Of a DNA stretch of 5,124 nt, positions 1 to 5,124 are shown piece after piece. The translations under genes and the position numbers were made by a program. Source of the stretch: an uncultured Desulfovibrio sp. (GTDB lineage Bacteria; Desulfobacterota; Desulfovibrionia; Desulfovibrionales; Desulfovibrionaceae). A model generated the notes under the pieces. The model saw only the letters and a program-made list of their open reading frames with translations. It was not told the DNA's origin and made no database searches. The DNA lies in the NCBI GenBank assembly GCA_947177645.1, contig CAMWVJ010000117.1, positions 1 through 5,124 of the forward strand, given 5' to 3'. Positions within the stretch are counted from its first letter, which is position 1. Each line of letters begins with the position of its first letter.

Positions 1-3
1 ACC

Positions 4-36
4 AAAAAAAACACCCCCCCCGGGGGGGGGGGGGGG
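4..36. repeat. Homopolymer leader A8-CA-C8-G15 upstream of the lyase gene
   Basis: Eight A (4-11), a CA dinucleotide, eight C (14-21) and fifteen G (22-36) lie back to back, ending 43 bp before the lyase start codon. Nothing else in the window resembles it. Read on the minus strand it is C15-G8-TG-T8: the G8 can pair with eight of the C residues around a loop of about seven C, and a T8 tract follows. That has the form of an intrinsic terminator for leftward transcription, yet no minus-strand gene is seen that would need one here. The G15 run is also expected to be prone to slippage and to G-quadruplex formation. Tract length may be unreliable in the assembly. Presence is directly seen; function is unknown. 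Confidence 0.6.
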
Positions 37-64
37 CACTTGTCACGGCCCGCGCAAGACTCCC

Positions 65-73
65 AAGGAGGAG
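65..73 (+). promoter_or_regulatory. Shine-Dalgarno site of the lyase gene
   Basis: AAGGAGGAG lies six bases upstream of the ATG at 80. It is an almost perfect match to the anti-Shine-Dalgarno sequence at ideal spacing, and it fixes the start over the TTG at 40, which opens another frame. No convincing promoter is visible in the 79 bases before the gene. Confidence 0.85.
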
Positions 74-79
74 CAGACA

Positions 80-1093
80 ATGAATCTGGCACGTTTCCCC
101 CGTCGCGGCTATGTGAAGGAACCCACGCCGCTGGAATTCCTTCCCGCGTTCAGCAAGGCGCTGGGCGACAAGATCCGCCTCTGGATCAAGCGCGACGACC
201 TGCTGCCCGGCGCGGGCGGCGGCAACAAGACCCGCAAGCTCGACTTCACCATCGCCGATGCCCTCTCCAAGGGCGCGGACACCATCATCACCTGCGGGGC
301 CGTCCAGTCCAACCACTGCCGCCTCACCCTGGCCTGGGCCGTGCATGAGGGGCTGGACTGCCACCTCGTGCTCGAGGAGCGCGTGCCCAACAGCTACAAG
401 CCGGACGCCTCGGGCAACAACTTCCTTTACCAGCTCCTCGGCGTGAAGAGCATCACCGTGGTGCCCGGCGGCAGCAACATGATGGAAGAAATGGAAAAGG
501 TGGCGGCCAAGCTCCGCGCCGAGGGCAAAAAGCCCTACATCGTGCCCGGGGGCGCCTCCAACGCGGTGGGCGCGCTCGGCTATGTCTCCTGCGCGCAGGA
601 GCTCATGGAGCAGATGTTCGCCAAGCAGCTCGATTTCGACCACATCGTGGTGCCGAGCGGCAGCGCGGGCACGCATGCGGGCTTCCTCTTCGGCATGCTC
701 GGCTGCAACATGAACATCCCGGTGACGGGCATCGGCGTCAACCGCAAGAAGGCCGTGCAGGAGGAGGCCGTGTATTCGCTCATGGAAAAGATCGGCGACT
801 ACACGGGCGCGCACTTCGACATGCCGCGCGAAGCGGTCAAGGTGTTTGACGACTATGTGGGCCCCGGCTATTCCCTGCCCACGGACGCCATGGTGGAGGC
901 CGTGACCATGCTCGCCCGCACCGAGAGCATCCTGCTCGACCCGGTGTATTCGGGCAAGGCCATGAGCGGCCTCATGGACCTGACCCGCAAGGGCTACTTC
1001 CCCGAAGGGGCCAGGGTGCTCTTCCTGCACACGGGCGGCTCGCCGGCGCTCTACGCCTATGAGGACACCTTCCGCAAGGCCTGGAAGGCTTGA
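80..1093 (+). CDS. cuyA: PLP-dependent L-cysteate sulfo-lyase / D-cysteine desulfhydrase family enzyme
   Basis: This 337-residue protein is full length for the D-cysteine desulfhydrase/ACC deaminase group of fold-type II PLP enzymes. Visible motifs in order are: GGNKTRKL with the presumed Schiff-base lysine K50; QSNH at 76-79, with S77 in the usual catalytic serine position; the phosphate-binding loop SGSAGTHAG at 193-201; active-site tyrosines Y264 (GPGYSLP) and Y290 (DPVYSGKAM); and HTGGSPALYAY from 317. The segments TCGAVQSNHCRLTL, SGNNFLYQLLG and VVPGGSNMMEEMEKVA differ from E. coli DcyD as I recall it and read like the L-cysteate sulfo-lyase branch. CuyA turns L-cysteate into pyruvate, ammonium and sulfite in the cytoplasm, giving a sulfite-respiring anaerobe an electron acceptor. 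The family is near certain. The choice of CuyA over D-cysteine desulfhydrase is from remembered sequence resemblance and is moderately sure. It is the first gene of a probable lyase-regulator-transporter operon. Confidence 0.85.
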   Translation: MNLARFPRRGYVKEPTPLEFLPAFSKALGDKIRLWIKRDDLLPGAGGGNKTRKLDFTIADALSKGADTIITCGAVQSNHCRLTLAWAVHEGLDCHLVLEERVPNSYKPDASGNNFLYQLLGVKSITVVPGGSNMMEEMEKVAAKLRAEGKKPYIVPGGASNAVGALGYVSCAQELMEQMFAKQLDFDHIVVPSGSAGTHAGFLFGMLGCNMNIPVTGIGVNRKKAVQEEAVYSLMEKIGDYTGAHFDMPREAVKVFDDYVGPGYSLPTDAMVEAVTMLARTESILLDPVYSGKAMSGLMDLTRKGYFPEGARVLFLHTGGSPALYAYEDTFRKAWKA

Positions 1094-1100
1094 CACAGCC

Positions 1101-1152
1101 CGGGGGCGGCGCTACCTCATTCCTTCCTTCCACCCGAGGAGCGCCGCCCTTG
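1101..1152 (+). promoter_or_regulatory. Long hairpin burying the regulator's Shine-Dalgarno site and TTG start
   Basis: GGGCGGCGCT (1104-1113) and AGCGCCGCCC (1140-1149) form a perfect 10-bp inverted repeat. In RNA the stem grows at its base by C1101-G1152 and two G-U pairs (1102-1151, 1103-1150). Past a single bulged A at 1114 it continues with CCTC (1115-1118) pairing GAGG (1136-1139). The result is about 17 pairs with a 17-base pyrimidine-rich loop that contains three TTCC repeats (1120-1131). The Shine-Dalgarno bases 1136-1141 and the start codon 1150-1152 all sit in the stem. Only two T follow, so an ordinary intrinsic terminator is unlikely. A ribosome finishing the lyase (stop 1091-1093) would cover the stem base and could open it, so translational coupling or control of the regulator's level is a reasonable inference. 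Confidence 0.6.
1136..1141 (+). promoter_or_regulatory. Shine-Dalgarno site selecting the TTG start at 1150
   Basis: GAGGAG lies eight bases before the TTG at 1150. It supports this start over the in-frame TTG at 1090, which overlaps the lyase stop codon and would add twenty residues rich in Gly, Pro and Thr not expected in a GntR protein. The site lies inside the 3' arm of the hairpin at 1101-1152. Confidence 0.7.
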
Positions 1153-1809
1153 TCCCAGATCAAGACCTACGCCGAGCAGGCCACGGCCTATATCAAGCAA
1201 TGCCTGCTGGACGGCACCCTCACTCCCGGCGCCCCCATCCGCGAAGGCGAGATCGCCCGGCACCTCGGCATCAGCCGCGGCCCGGTGCGCGAGGCCCTGC
1301 AAAGCCTGCTGTTGCAGGGACTCGTCACGGGCGAGCCGCAAAAGACCCGCTGCATCCGCCACCTCACCCTACAGGAGATCGAAGACAGCTATTGCCTCGG
1401 CGGCACCCTCGAGGGCGCCTGCATCGTGCAGTCGCTGGAGCGCTGGGACGACGCGGCGCTTGCCAAAGTTGCCGGCATCCTTGAGGAAATGGAGCGCCAG
1501 AGCAGGACGGCCCCGGGCCTCGCGGCCCTGAGCCAGATTGACGAGGCCTTCCACGACGCGCTGCTCGCCCCCTGCCGCAACCGGCTCATGGCCGGCATCG
1601 CGCGCAATTCCTGCTCGCACATCTCCAAGTTTCTCTATTACAAGTGCTGGGACACCCTGTTCTCGCCGAGCGAGTTTTACGAGCGCCACGCCGTGCTCTA
1701 CAAGGCGCTCGTGAGCCGTGACCGGGGCGTCATCGAGCGCGCCCTGCTCGACCACTATGCCGAATCCGGGCGCCGCCTCGGCCTCGTCTGCGGCAAGCAG
1801 GAAGGCTAG
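1150..1809 (+). CDS. GntR-family transcriptional regulator, FCD (FadR) subfamily
   Basis: From the TTG at 1150 the protein has 219 residues, the usual size for FadR-type GntR regulators. The N-terminal winged helix-turn-helix spans about residues 5-70, with the hallmark IREGEIARHLGISRGPVREAL at 30-50. The C-terminal all-helical FCD domain spans about 75-210 and carries a likely metal and effector site: D131 and H135 in DEAFH, H180 in ERHAVL and H202 in DHYAESG. FCD proteins bind small carboxylates or similar metabolites and generally act as repressors. The gene lies 56 bp after the lyase and 18 bp before the transporter, so it most likely controls this operon in response to the lyase substrate or a product; that is inference. 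A longer version starting at TTG 1090 is possible but less likely. Its own start is buried in the hairpin 1101-1152. No operator half-site could be assigned. Confidence 0.9.
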   Translation: MSQIKTYAEQATAYIKQCLLDGTLTPGAPIREGEIARHLGISRGPVREALQSLLLQGLVTGEPQKTRCIRHLTLQEIEDSYCLGGTLEGACIVQSLERWDDAALAKVAGILEEMERQSRTAPGLAALSQIDEAFHDALLAPCRNRLMAGIARNSCSHISKFLYYKCWDTLFSPSEFYERHAVLYKALVSRDRGVIERALLDHYAESGRRLGLVCGKQEG

Positions 1810-1827
1810 GCAGAGGCCAAGGCCCCC

Positions 1828-2763
1828 ATGCCAGCCCCCGCGCCCCACACCACGCGAACCCGCGCAGGCGGCAACGCCGGGAATCTCTGGGGCTACGGCT
1901 TCGCCGCGCTGGCCGCCGCCTTTTACGGCACCAACCCGCTCTTCGCCGTGCCGCTGTACAGCAGCATGGACGCGGTCTCGGTGCTGCTGTTCCGCTATCT
2001 GCTCGGCATCCCGCTGCTCGCGGCCATCATCGTGGGGCGCGCGCAGCGGCTGTTGCCGTACCGGCGGGAGGTCATGCCGCTGGCCGTTTCCGGCATCGTC
2101 ATGGGCCTTTCGTCGCTGGCGCTCTACGAGGCCTACCGCTTCATGAACGCGGGCCTCGCCTCCACCCTGCTCTTCATGTATCCTGTCCTGACCTCGCTGC
2201 TCATGACCCTGTTTTTCCATGAAAAATTCCGGCTCGTCACCGGCGTCTGCCTTGGCCTCACCGCGGCCGGGCTCTGCCTGCTCATGCAGCCGGGCGAGGG
2301 CGCGGACATCAATGTGACGGGCTTTGTGCTCATCTTCCTCTCGTCGCTGACCTATGCCGTCTATCTCGTCATGGTGAAGGTCTCGCGGGTGCTGGCGCTG
2401 GTGCCGCCGCTGCGCGCCCTGCTCTGGCAGCTCCTTTTCGGGGGGCTCGTGTTCGTGGCGGCGCTGCCCGCAAGCGGCGGCTTCCACGCGCCGCAGACGC
2501 TCTTCGCGTGGACCAACCTCGCCTGCCTCGCCCTCTTCCCCACCGTGCTCTCGCTGCTCTTCACCCTCAAGGCCATCGCCCTCATCGGCCCCACGGCCAC
2601 GGCCATCTTCGGCGCGCTGGAGCCGGTCACGGCAGTAAGCCTTTCCCTGCTCTTCCTGGGCGAGAGCATCAGCGGCCGCGAGATCTTCGGCGGCTGCCTC
2701 ATCGTGGCCGCGACCCTGCTGGTGGTGGCCGGCGGCCGCGAGAGGGCGGCGCGGGGCGGCTAG
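1828..2763 (+). CDS. EamA/DMT-superfamily transporter, ten membrane helices
   Basis: This 311-residue membrane protein has two tandem EamA domains, about residues 20-153 and 163-302. Ten hydrophobic helices can be placed near 20-40, 48-70, 85-102, 108-130, 135-154, 162-184, 194-213, 226-248, 253-277 and 284-302. Family signatures are FMYPVLTSLLMTLFFHEKF at the end of the first repeat and LEPVTAVSLSLLFLGESIS at the end of the second. A Pro/Thr-rich cytoplasmic N-terminus of about 18 residues precedes helix 1. DMT carriers move amino acids, other metabolites or drugs across the inner membrane, often outward; substrate cannot be read from sequence. Linkage to a cysteate or cysteine lyase makes a sulfonate, cysteine-like compound or product a reasonable guess. 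The ATG follows AAGG (1819-1822) at five-base spacing, a modest site. The stop overlaps that of the opposing dehydrogenase. Confidence 0.88.
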   Translation: MPAPAPHTTRTRAGGNAGNLWGYGFAALAAAFYGTNPLFAVPLYSSMDAVSVLLFRYLLGIPLLAAIIVGRAQRLLPYRREVMPLAVSGIVMGLSSLALYEAYRFMNAGLASTLLFMYPVLTSLLMTLFFHEKFRLVTGVCLGLTAAGLCLLMQPGEGADINVTGFVLIFLSSLTYAVYLVMVKVSRVLALVPPLRALLWQLLFGGLVFVAALPASGGFHAPQTLFAWTNLACLALFPTVLSLLFTLKAIALIGPTATAIFGALEPVTAVSLSLLFLGESISGREIFGGCLIVAATLLVVAGGRERAARGG

Positions 2764-2783
2764 AGCGAGGCCATGAAGCCGCC
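2755..2783. other. Convergent stop-codon overlap with a weak inverted repeat
   Basis: The transporter stop TAG (2761-2763) and the opposing dehydrogenase stop (complement of 2760-2762) share the palindrome CTAG, so the genes overlap tail to tail by four bases. GGCGGCT (2755-2761) and AGCCGCC (2777-2783) form a 7-bp inverted repeat with a 15-base loop across the junction. No T tract follows on either strand, so an intrinsic terminator is not supported. Where the two converging transcripts end is not visible. Confidence 0.4.
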
Positions 2784-3515
2784 GTCCACAAAGAGGATCT
2801 GCCCGGTGATGAAATCCGCCGCCGGCGAGGCCAGGAAGGCGGCGGCGCTCCCCACTTCCTCCACGTCGCCCCAGCGCTTCGCCGGCGTGTGGCGCATGAT
2901 GTAGGCGTTAAGCTCCGCGTCTTCCATGAGCGGCCGGTTCATGTCCGTGGCGATGAAGCCGGGCGCTACGCCGTTGACCTGGATATTGTACTGCGCCCAC
3001 TCTGTCGCCAGGGCGCGCGTGAGCTGGCGCACGGCGCCCTTGGCTGCGGCATAGGGCGCGATGCCGGGCCGGGCGATCTCGCTCATGAGCGAACAGAGAT
3101 TGATGACCTTGCCGCCCTGCGCCCTGAGCAGGGGGAGTGCCGCGCGCGACACGCGGAAGACGCCGGTCACGTCGGTATCGAGCATGCGCTGCCAAAGCTC
3201 GTCCGGCATGTCCTCCACGGGAGCGCGCAGGTTGATGCCCGCGTTGTTGACGAGGATGTGGAGCGGCCCGGCGGCAGCAATGGTGGCGAGGGCCATGTCC
3301 ACGCTCTCCTGCTTCGCCACGTCGCAGAGGACGCCGTTGACCCGGCGCTCGGGGAAGTCGCGGCGCAAGGCCGCCACGGCGGCGTCCAGCCCGTCGCGGT
3401 GCACGCCCGAGAGCCAGATGTCGGCGCCCTGCCGGGCCAGGGCGCGCGCGATGCCGTGGCCGATGCCGCGGCTCGAGCCGGTGATGAAGGCGGTCTTGCC
3501 GTTCAGGGAAAACAT
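2760..3515 (-). CDS. Short-chain dehydrogenase/reductase, gluconate 5-dehydrogenase-like
   Basis: This 251-residue classical SDR is full length. It shows the nucleotide-binding TGSSRGIG at 12-19, D65 in CDVA, NNAG at 90-93, catalytic S142, Y155 and K159 (YAAAK), and the C-terminal TGQILFVDGG near 237-246. The stretch SEIARPGIAPYAAAKGAVRQLTRALATEWA resembles gluconate 5-dehydrogenase proteins, so oxidation or reduction of a sugar acid, keto-sugar or polyol is likely. The second beta-strand ends without the acidic residue typical of NAD enzymes and is followed by H39-R40, which hints at NADP(H). The usual tetrad asparagine, 40 residues before the tyrosine, is aspartate here (D115). AAGGAGG (minus strand, 3520-3526) lies four bases before the ATG. 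The gene follows the epimerase by 27 bp, which suggests consecutive steps of one pathway. The exact substrate is unknown. Confidence 0.9.
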   Translation of the reverse strand: MFSLNGKTAFITGSSRGIGHGIARALARQGADIWLSGVHRDGLDAAVAALRRDFPERRVNGVLCDVAKQESVDMALATIAAAGPLHILVNNAGINLRAPVEDMPDELWQRMLDTDVTGVFRVSRAALPLLRAQGGKVINLCSLMSEIARPGIAPYAAAKGAVRQLTRALATEWAQYNIQVNGVAPGFIATDMNRPLMEDAELNAYIMRHTPAKRWGDVEEVGSAAAFLASPAADFITGQILFVDGGFMASL

Positions 3516-3542
3516 GCGGCCTCCTTGTGCTTTTGTCCGCTC

Positions 3543-4373
3543 CTACTCCCCGCGCAAGGCCGGGCGCGACAGCAGGGCGCGCACCGTGGCAAGGCCGGCG
3601 CGGGCCTCGGCCTCCGGGTCCTCCCCCGGCACGGCCTCCATGCCGAGAAAGCCGTCATAGCCAGCCACGCCAAGGCACTCGGCGAGCCCGCCCAGCGCGA
3701 GGCAGCCCAGGCCCGGAACGGCGCGGGTATTGTCCACAAAATGCACATGGCCGATATGCCCGGCGGCGCGCGCGATGGCCGCAGCAAGGGACGACTCCTC
3801 GATGTGCATGTGGAACACGTCCGGCAGGATGCCGAGGTTCCCGGGCGCGCCTGCCCGCTCCCGCAGGTCCAGAGCCTCGGCGACCGTATGGATGGAGTCC
3901 ATCTCATACCTGTTGATGGGCTCGAGCAGCACGCCCACGCCGAAAGTTTCGGCAAGGCCGCAATAGGCCGCCATGCCCTCGGCCATGCACTTCAGGCTCT
4001 CCCCCCTGCCGCCGGGCACGTCCTTGTGCTGCCCGCGGAAAAACCCCACGATGGTCCTGGCGCCCAGCTCCGCGCACATGGCGAGGTGCCGGCGCGAACC
4101 TTCCAGCAGGCGCGGCAACACTCCCGGCCGGTTGAGAAAAAGGCCCTCGGCCATGAGGTCGCCCTGGGCCGAGAGCATGGCCGCCTTGAGTCCGCTTTCA
4201 TCAAGCGCGTTGCGGGCCGCCGCCACGTCCGCCGCGGGCGGCTCGGGGAAGAAGAGGTCGATGCCGTCGAAGCCCAGAGCCGCGAGCTTCGCGCAGATGG
4301 GGGCCAGATCGCCGGCGAACATGATCTGCGGCATCCTGCCCGGCCGGTCGGCCACGGAAATGCTGATGTTCAT
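3543..4373 (-). CDS. TIM-barrel sugar (phosphate) isomerase/epimerase, D-tagatose 3-epimerase-like
   Basis: This 276-residue protein belongs to the AP-endonuclease-2-like TIM-barrel superfamily (IolE, hydroxypyruvate isomerase and ketose 3-epimerase relatives). The metal site is complete: E151 in LLEPINRYE, D185 in LPDVFHMHIEE, H211 in GHVHFVDNTR and E246 in GMEAVPGED. H188 and R217 are in the positions of substrate-contacting residues in Pseudomonas cichorii D-tagatose 3-epimerase, where as I recall the metal ligands are E152, D185, H211 and E246. E157 would match its second catalytic glutamate. It is therefore expected to be an active metal-dependent ketose or keto-acid epimerase/isomerase in the cytoplasm; the substrate is not determined. 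AGGAGGAGG (minus strand, 4378-4386) lies four bases before the ATG, inside the end of the upstream glycosylase gene. The ATG overlaps that gene's stop as ATGA. The dehydrogenase downstream is the likely metabolic partner. Confidence 0.88.
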   Translation of the reverse strand: MNISISVADRPGRMPQIMFAGDLAPICAKLAALGFDGIDLFFPEPPAADVAAARNALDESGLKAAMLSAQGDLMAEGLFLNRPGVLPRLLEGSRRHLAMCAELGARTIVGFFRGQHKDVPGGRGESLKCMAEGMAAYCGLAETFGVGVLLEPINRYEMDSIHTVAEALDLRERAGAPGNLGILPDVFHMHIEESSLAAAIARAAGHIGHVHFVDNTRAVPGLGCLALGGLAECLGVAGYDGFLGMEAVPGEDPEAEARAGLATVRALLSRPALRGE

Positions 4374-5124
4374 TCTGCCTCCTCCTGACGACGCTTGCGC
4401 CCGCGCGGGGCCGGGGCGCCCTTCTTCGCCCGGGCTTTCGCGGGCTTCTTCGTTTGCGCCGGGTCCTTGTAGTCCGGGCCGCCCGCGCCGCCGGCCAGCG
4501 CCCAGAGATAGAGGCTCGCCGCTGAGGCACAGGGCGAATAGCGCTTCTTGCAGCGCGCGAGGAAGGCCGGCGTGAGTTCGCGCTTGTTATAGAGCATGCG
4601 CAGGCCCTTGCGGATGCCGAAATCGCCCACGCTCAGCACGTCCTTGCGGCCGAGGCAGAAAATCATGAGCATTTCCGCCGTCCAGAGGCCCACCCCCGGG
4701 AGCTGGCAGAGGGCCGCGCACAGGGATTCGTCGTCGAGCGCGGCGAGACCGGCGAGGTCCAGCTCGCCGCAGGCCGCGCGGCGCGCAATCTCGCGGATAT
4801 AGCCGGCCTTGCGGCCCGAGAGGCCACAGGCCCGCAAGGCCTCGGGCGGGGCGCAGGCGAGCTTTTCAGGCGTGAAACAGGGGAAGGCGTCGAGAAGGCG
4901 CCGCCAGACCGTGGCATGCGCGGCCCCGGAAATCTGCTGGCCGGCGATGGCATGGGCGAGCGCCATGAAGGGGTCGGGCAGGCGCTCGCGCCGAAGCGGC
5001 CCTAGGGCCGTCATGAGGCGCCCGAGCGCGGGGTCGCGTTCGGCGAGATGCGCCCTGTCCGCCTCGGTGGCGCAAAAAACGCAGGCGCCGGCAGGTGCGG
5101 CCGGAGCTTGCGAAACGGGCAGGC
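4370..5124 (-). CDS. HhH-GPD DNA glycosylase, AlkA-like 3-methyladenine glycosylase (5' end outside window)
   Basis: The frame stays open to the window edge, and the codons upstream of the ATG at 5014 encode ATEADRAHLAERDPALGRL, which fits the normal N-terminal segment of this family. I see no in-frame ATG, GTG or TTG between 5014 and 5124, so the true start probably lies outside. Counting from that ATG, AHAIAGQQIS (20-29) is the usual first helix signature. LPGVGLWTAEM (105-115) is the helix-hairpin-helix, and D131 in SVGDFGIRKG is the catalytic aspartate. SPCASAASLYLWAL (160-173) is the conserved C-terminal helix. Such enzymes remove alkylated bases such as 3-methyladenine during base excision repair. 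A tail of about 30 residues (from about 184) rich in Lys, Arg and Ala follows the domain and may bind DNA without specificity. No iron-sulfur cysteine cluster is seen. Its stop overlaps the epimerase start, although the functions look unrelated. Confidence 0.9.
   Translation of the reverse strand, partial: LPVSQAPAAPAGACVFCATEADRAHLAERDPALGRLMTALGPLRRERLPDPFMALAHAIAGQQISGAAHATVWRRLLDAFPCFTPEKLACAPPEALRACGLSGRKAGYIREIARRAACGELDLAGLAALDDESLCAALCQLPGVGLWTAEMLMIFCLGRKDVLSVGDFGIRKGLRMLYNKRELTPAFLARCKKRYSPCASAASLYLWALAGGAGGPDYKDPAQTKKPAKARAKKGAPAPRGRKRRQEEAE

Noticed and set aside
40..68. TTGTCA at 40-45 as a -35 promoter element for the lyase gene
   Set aside because: No -10-like hexamer lies at the required spacing; the expected place falls on CCCAAGG next to the Shine-Dalgarno site.
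40..348. A 102-codon open frame beginning at TTG 40
   Set aside because: It overlaps the lyase in another frame, lacks a ribosome binding site and translates to low-complexity Arg/Pro/His-rich sequence.
1104..1149. The same inverted repeat as a GntR operator
   Set aside because: The 26-base gap between arms and the lack of a TnGTnnnACnA-like core do not fit FadR-type operators.
1101..1152. The hairpin as an intrinsic terminator after the lyase gene
   Set aside because: Only two T follow the 3' arm and the arm runs straight into the next gene's start, so the termination reading is weaker than start-site sequestration.
1369..2487. A 372-codon minus-strand open frame opposite the regulator and transporter
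   Set aside because: Its composition is dominated by Glu, Arg, Gly, His and Ala with no motif, and it mirrors two well-supported genes.
2508..4388. A 626-codon plus-strand open frame opposite the dehydrogenase and epimerase genes
   Set aside because: It is antisense to two genes with complete catalytic motifs, its translation is His/Arg/Ala/Gly-rich without any recognisable domain, and long empty antisense frames are expected at this GC content.

Overview
The window is a GC-rich bacterial stretch with tight gene packing, strong AAGGAGG-type Shine-Dalgarno sites and six protein genes in two convergent blocks. Gene content and codon use would suit a Desulfovibrionaceae-like sulfite-respiring anaerobe (Desulfovibrio/Bilophila type). 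This is an impression from protein resemblance and base composition; no marker gene proves it.

Rightward block (1-2763): an odd homopolymer leader (A8, C8, G15), then a PLP-dependent lyase of the D-cysteine desulfhydrase/ACC deaminase fold, which reads most like L-cysteate sulfo-lyase (CuyA). Next come a FadR-type GntR/FCD regulator and a ten-helix EamA/DMT transporter. Spacing is short (56 bp, then 18 bp), so the three probably share a transcript. If the first gene is CuyA, the block would be a compact cysteate-use module: uptake or efflux by the EamA protein, desulfonation to pyruvate, ammonium and sulfite, and control by the GntR protein. The junction between the first two genes holds a long GC-rich inverted repeat that would bury the regulator's Shine-Dalgarno site and TTG start. 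This is the most notable non-coding signal in the window.

Leftward block (5124-2760, minus strand): a 5'-truncated HhH-GPD DNA glycosylase (AlkA-like), a TIM-barrel sugar epimerase with the complete D-tagatose 3-epimerase-type metal site, and a short-chain dehydrogenase resembling gluconate 5-dehydrogenase. The glycosylase stop and epimerase start overlap (ATGA), and the dehydrogenase follows 27 bp later. The epimerase and dehydrogenase plausibly act in sequence on a keto-sugar, sugar acid or polyol; the substrate cannot be read from the sequence. The glycosylase looks like an unrelated DNA-repair gene sharing the transcript.

The two blocks meet tail to tail with stop codons sharing one CTAG palindrome. 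No RNA gene, CRISPR array, insertion sequence or convincing promoter was found. No gene-free stretch exceeds 80 bp. I do not see a clearly new multi-gene system; the points to check are the start-sequestering hairpin, the homopolymer leader and the exact substrates.
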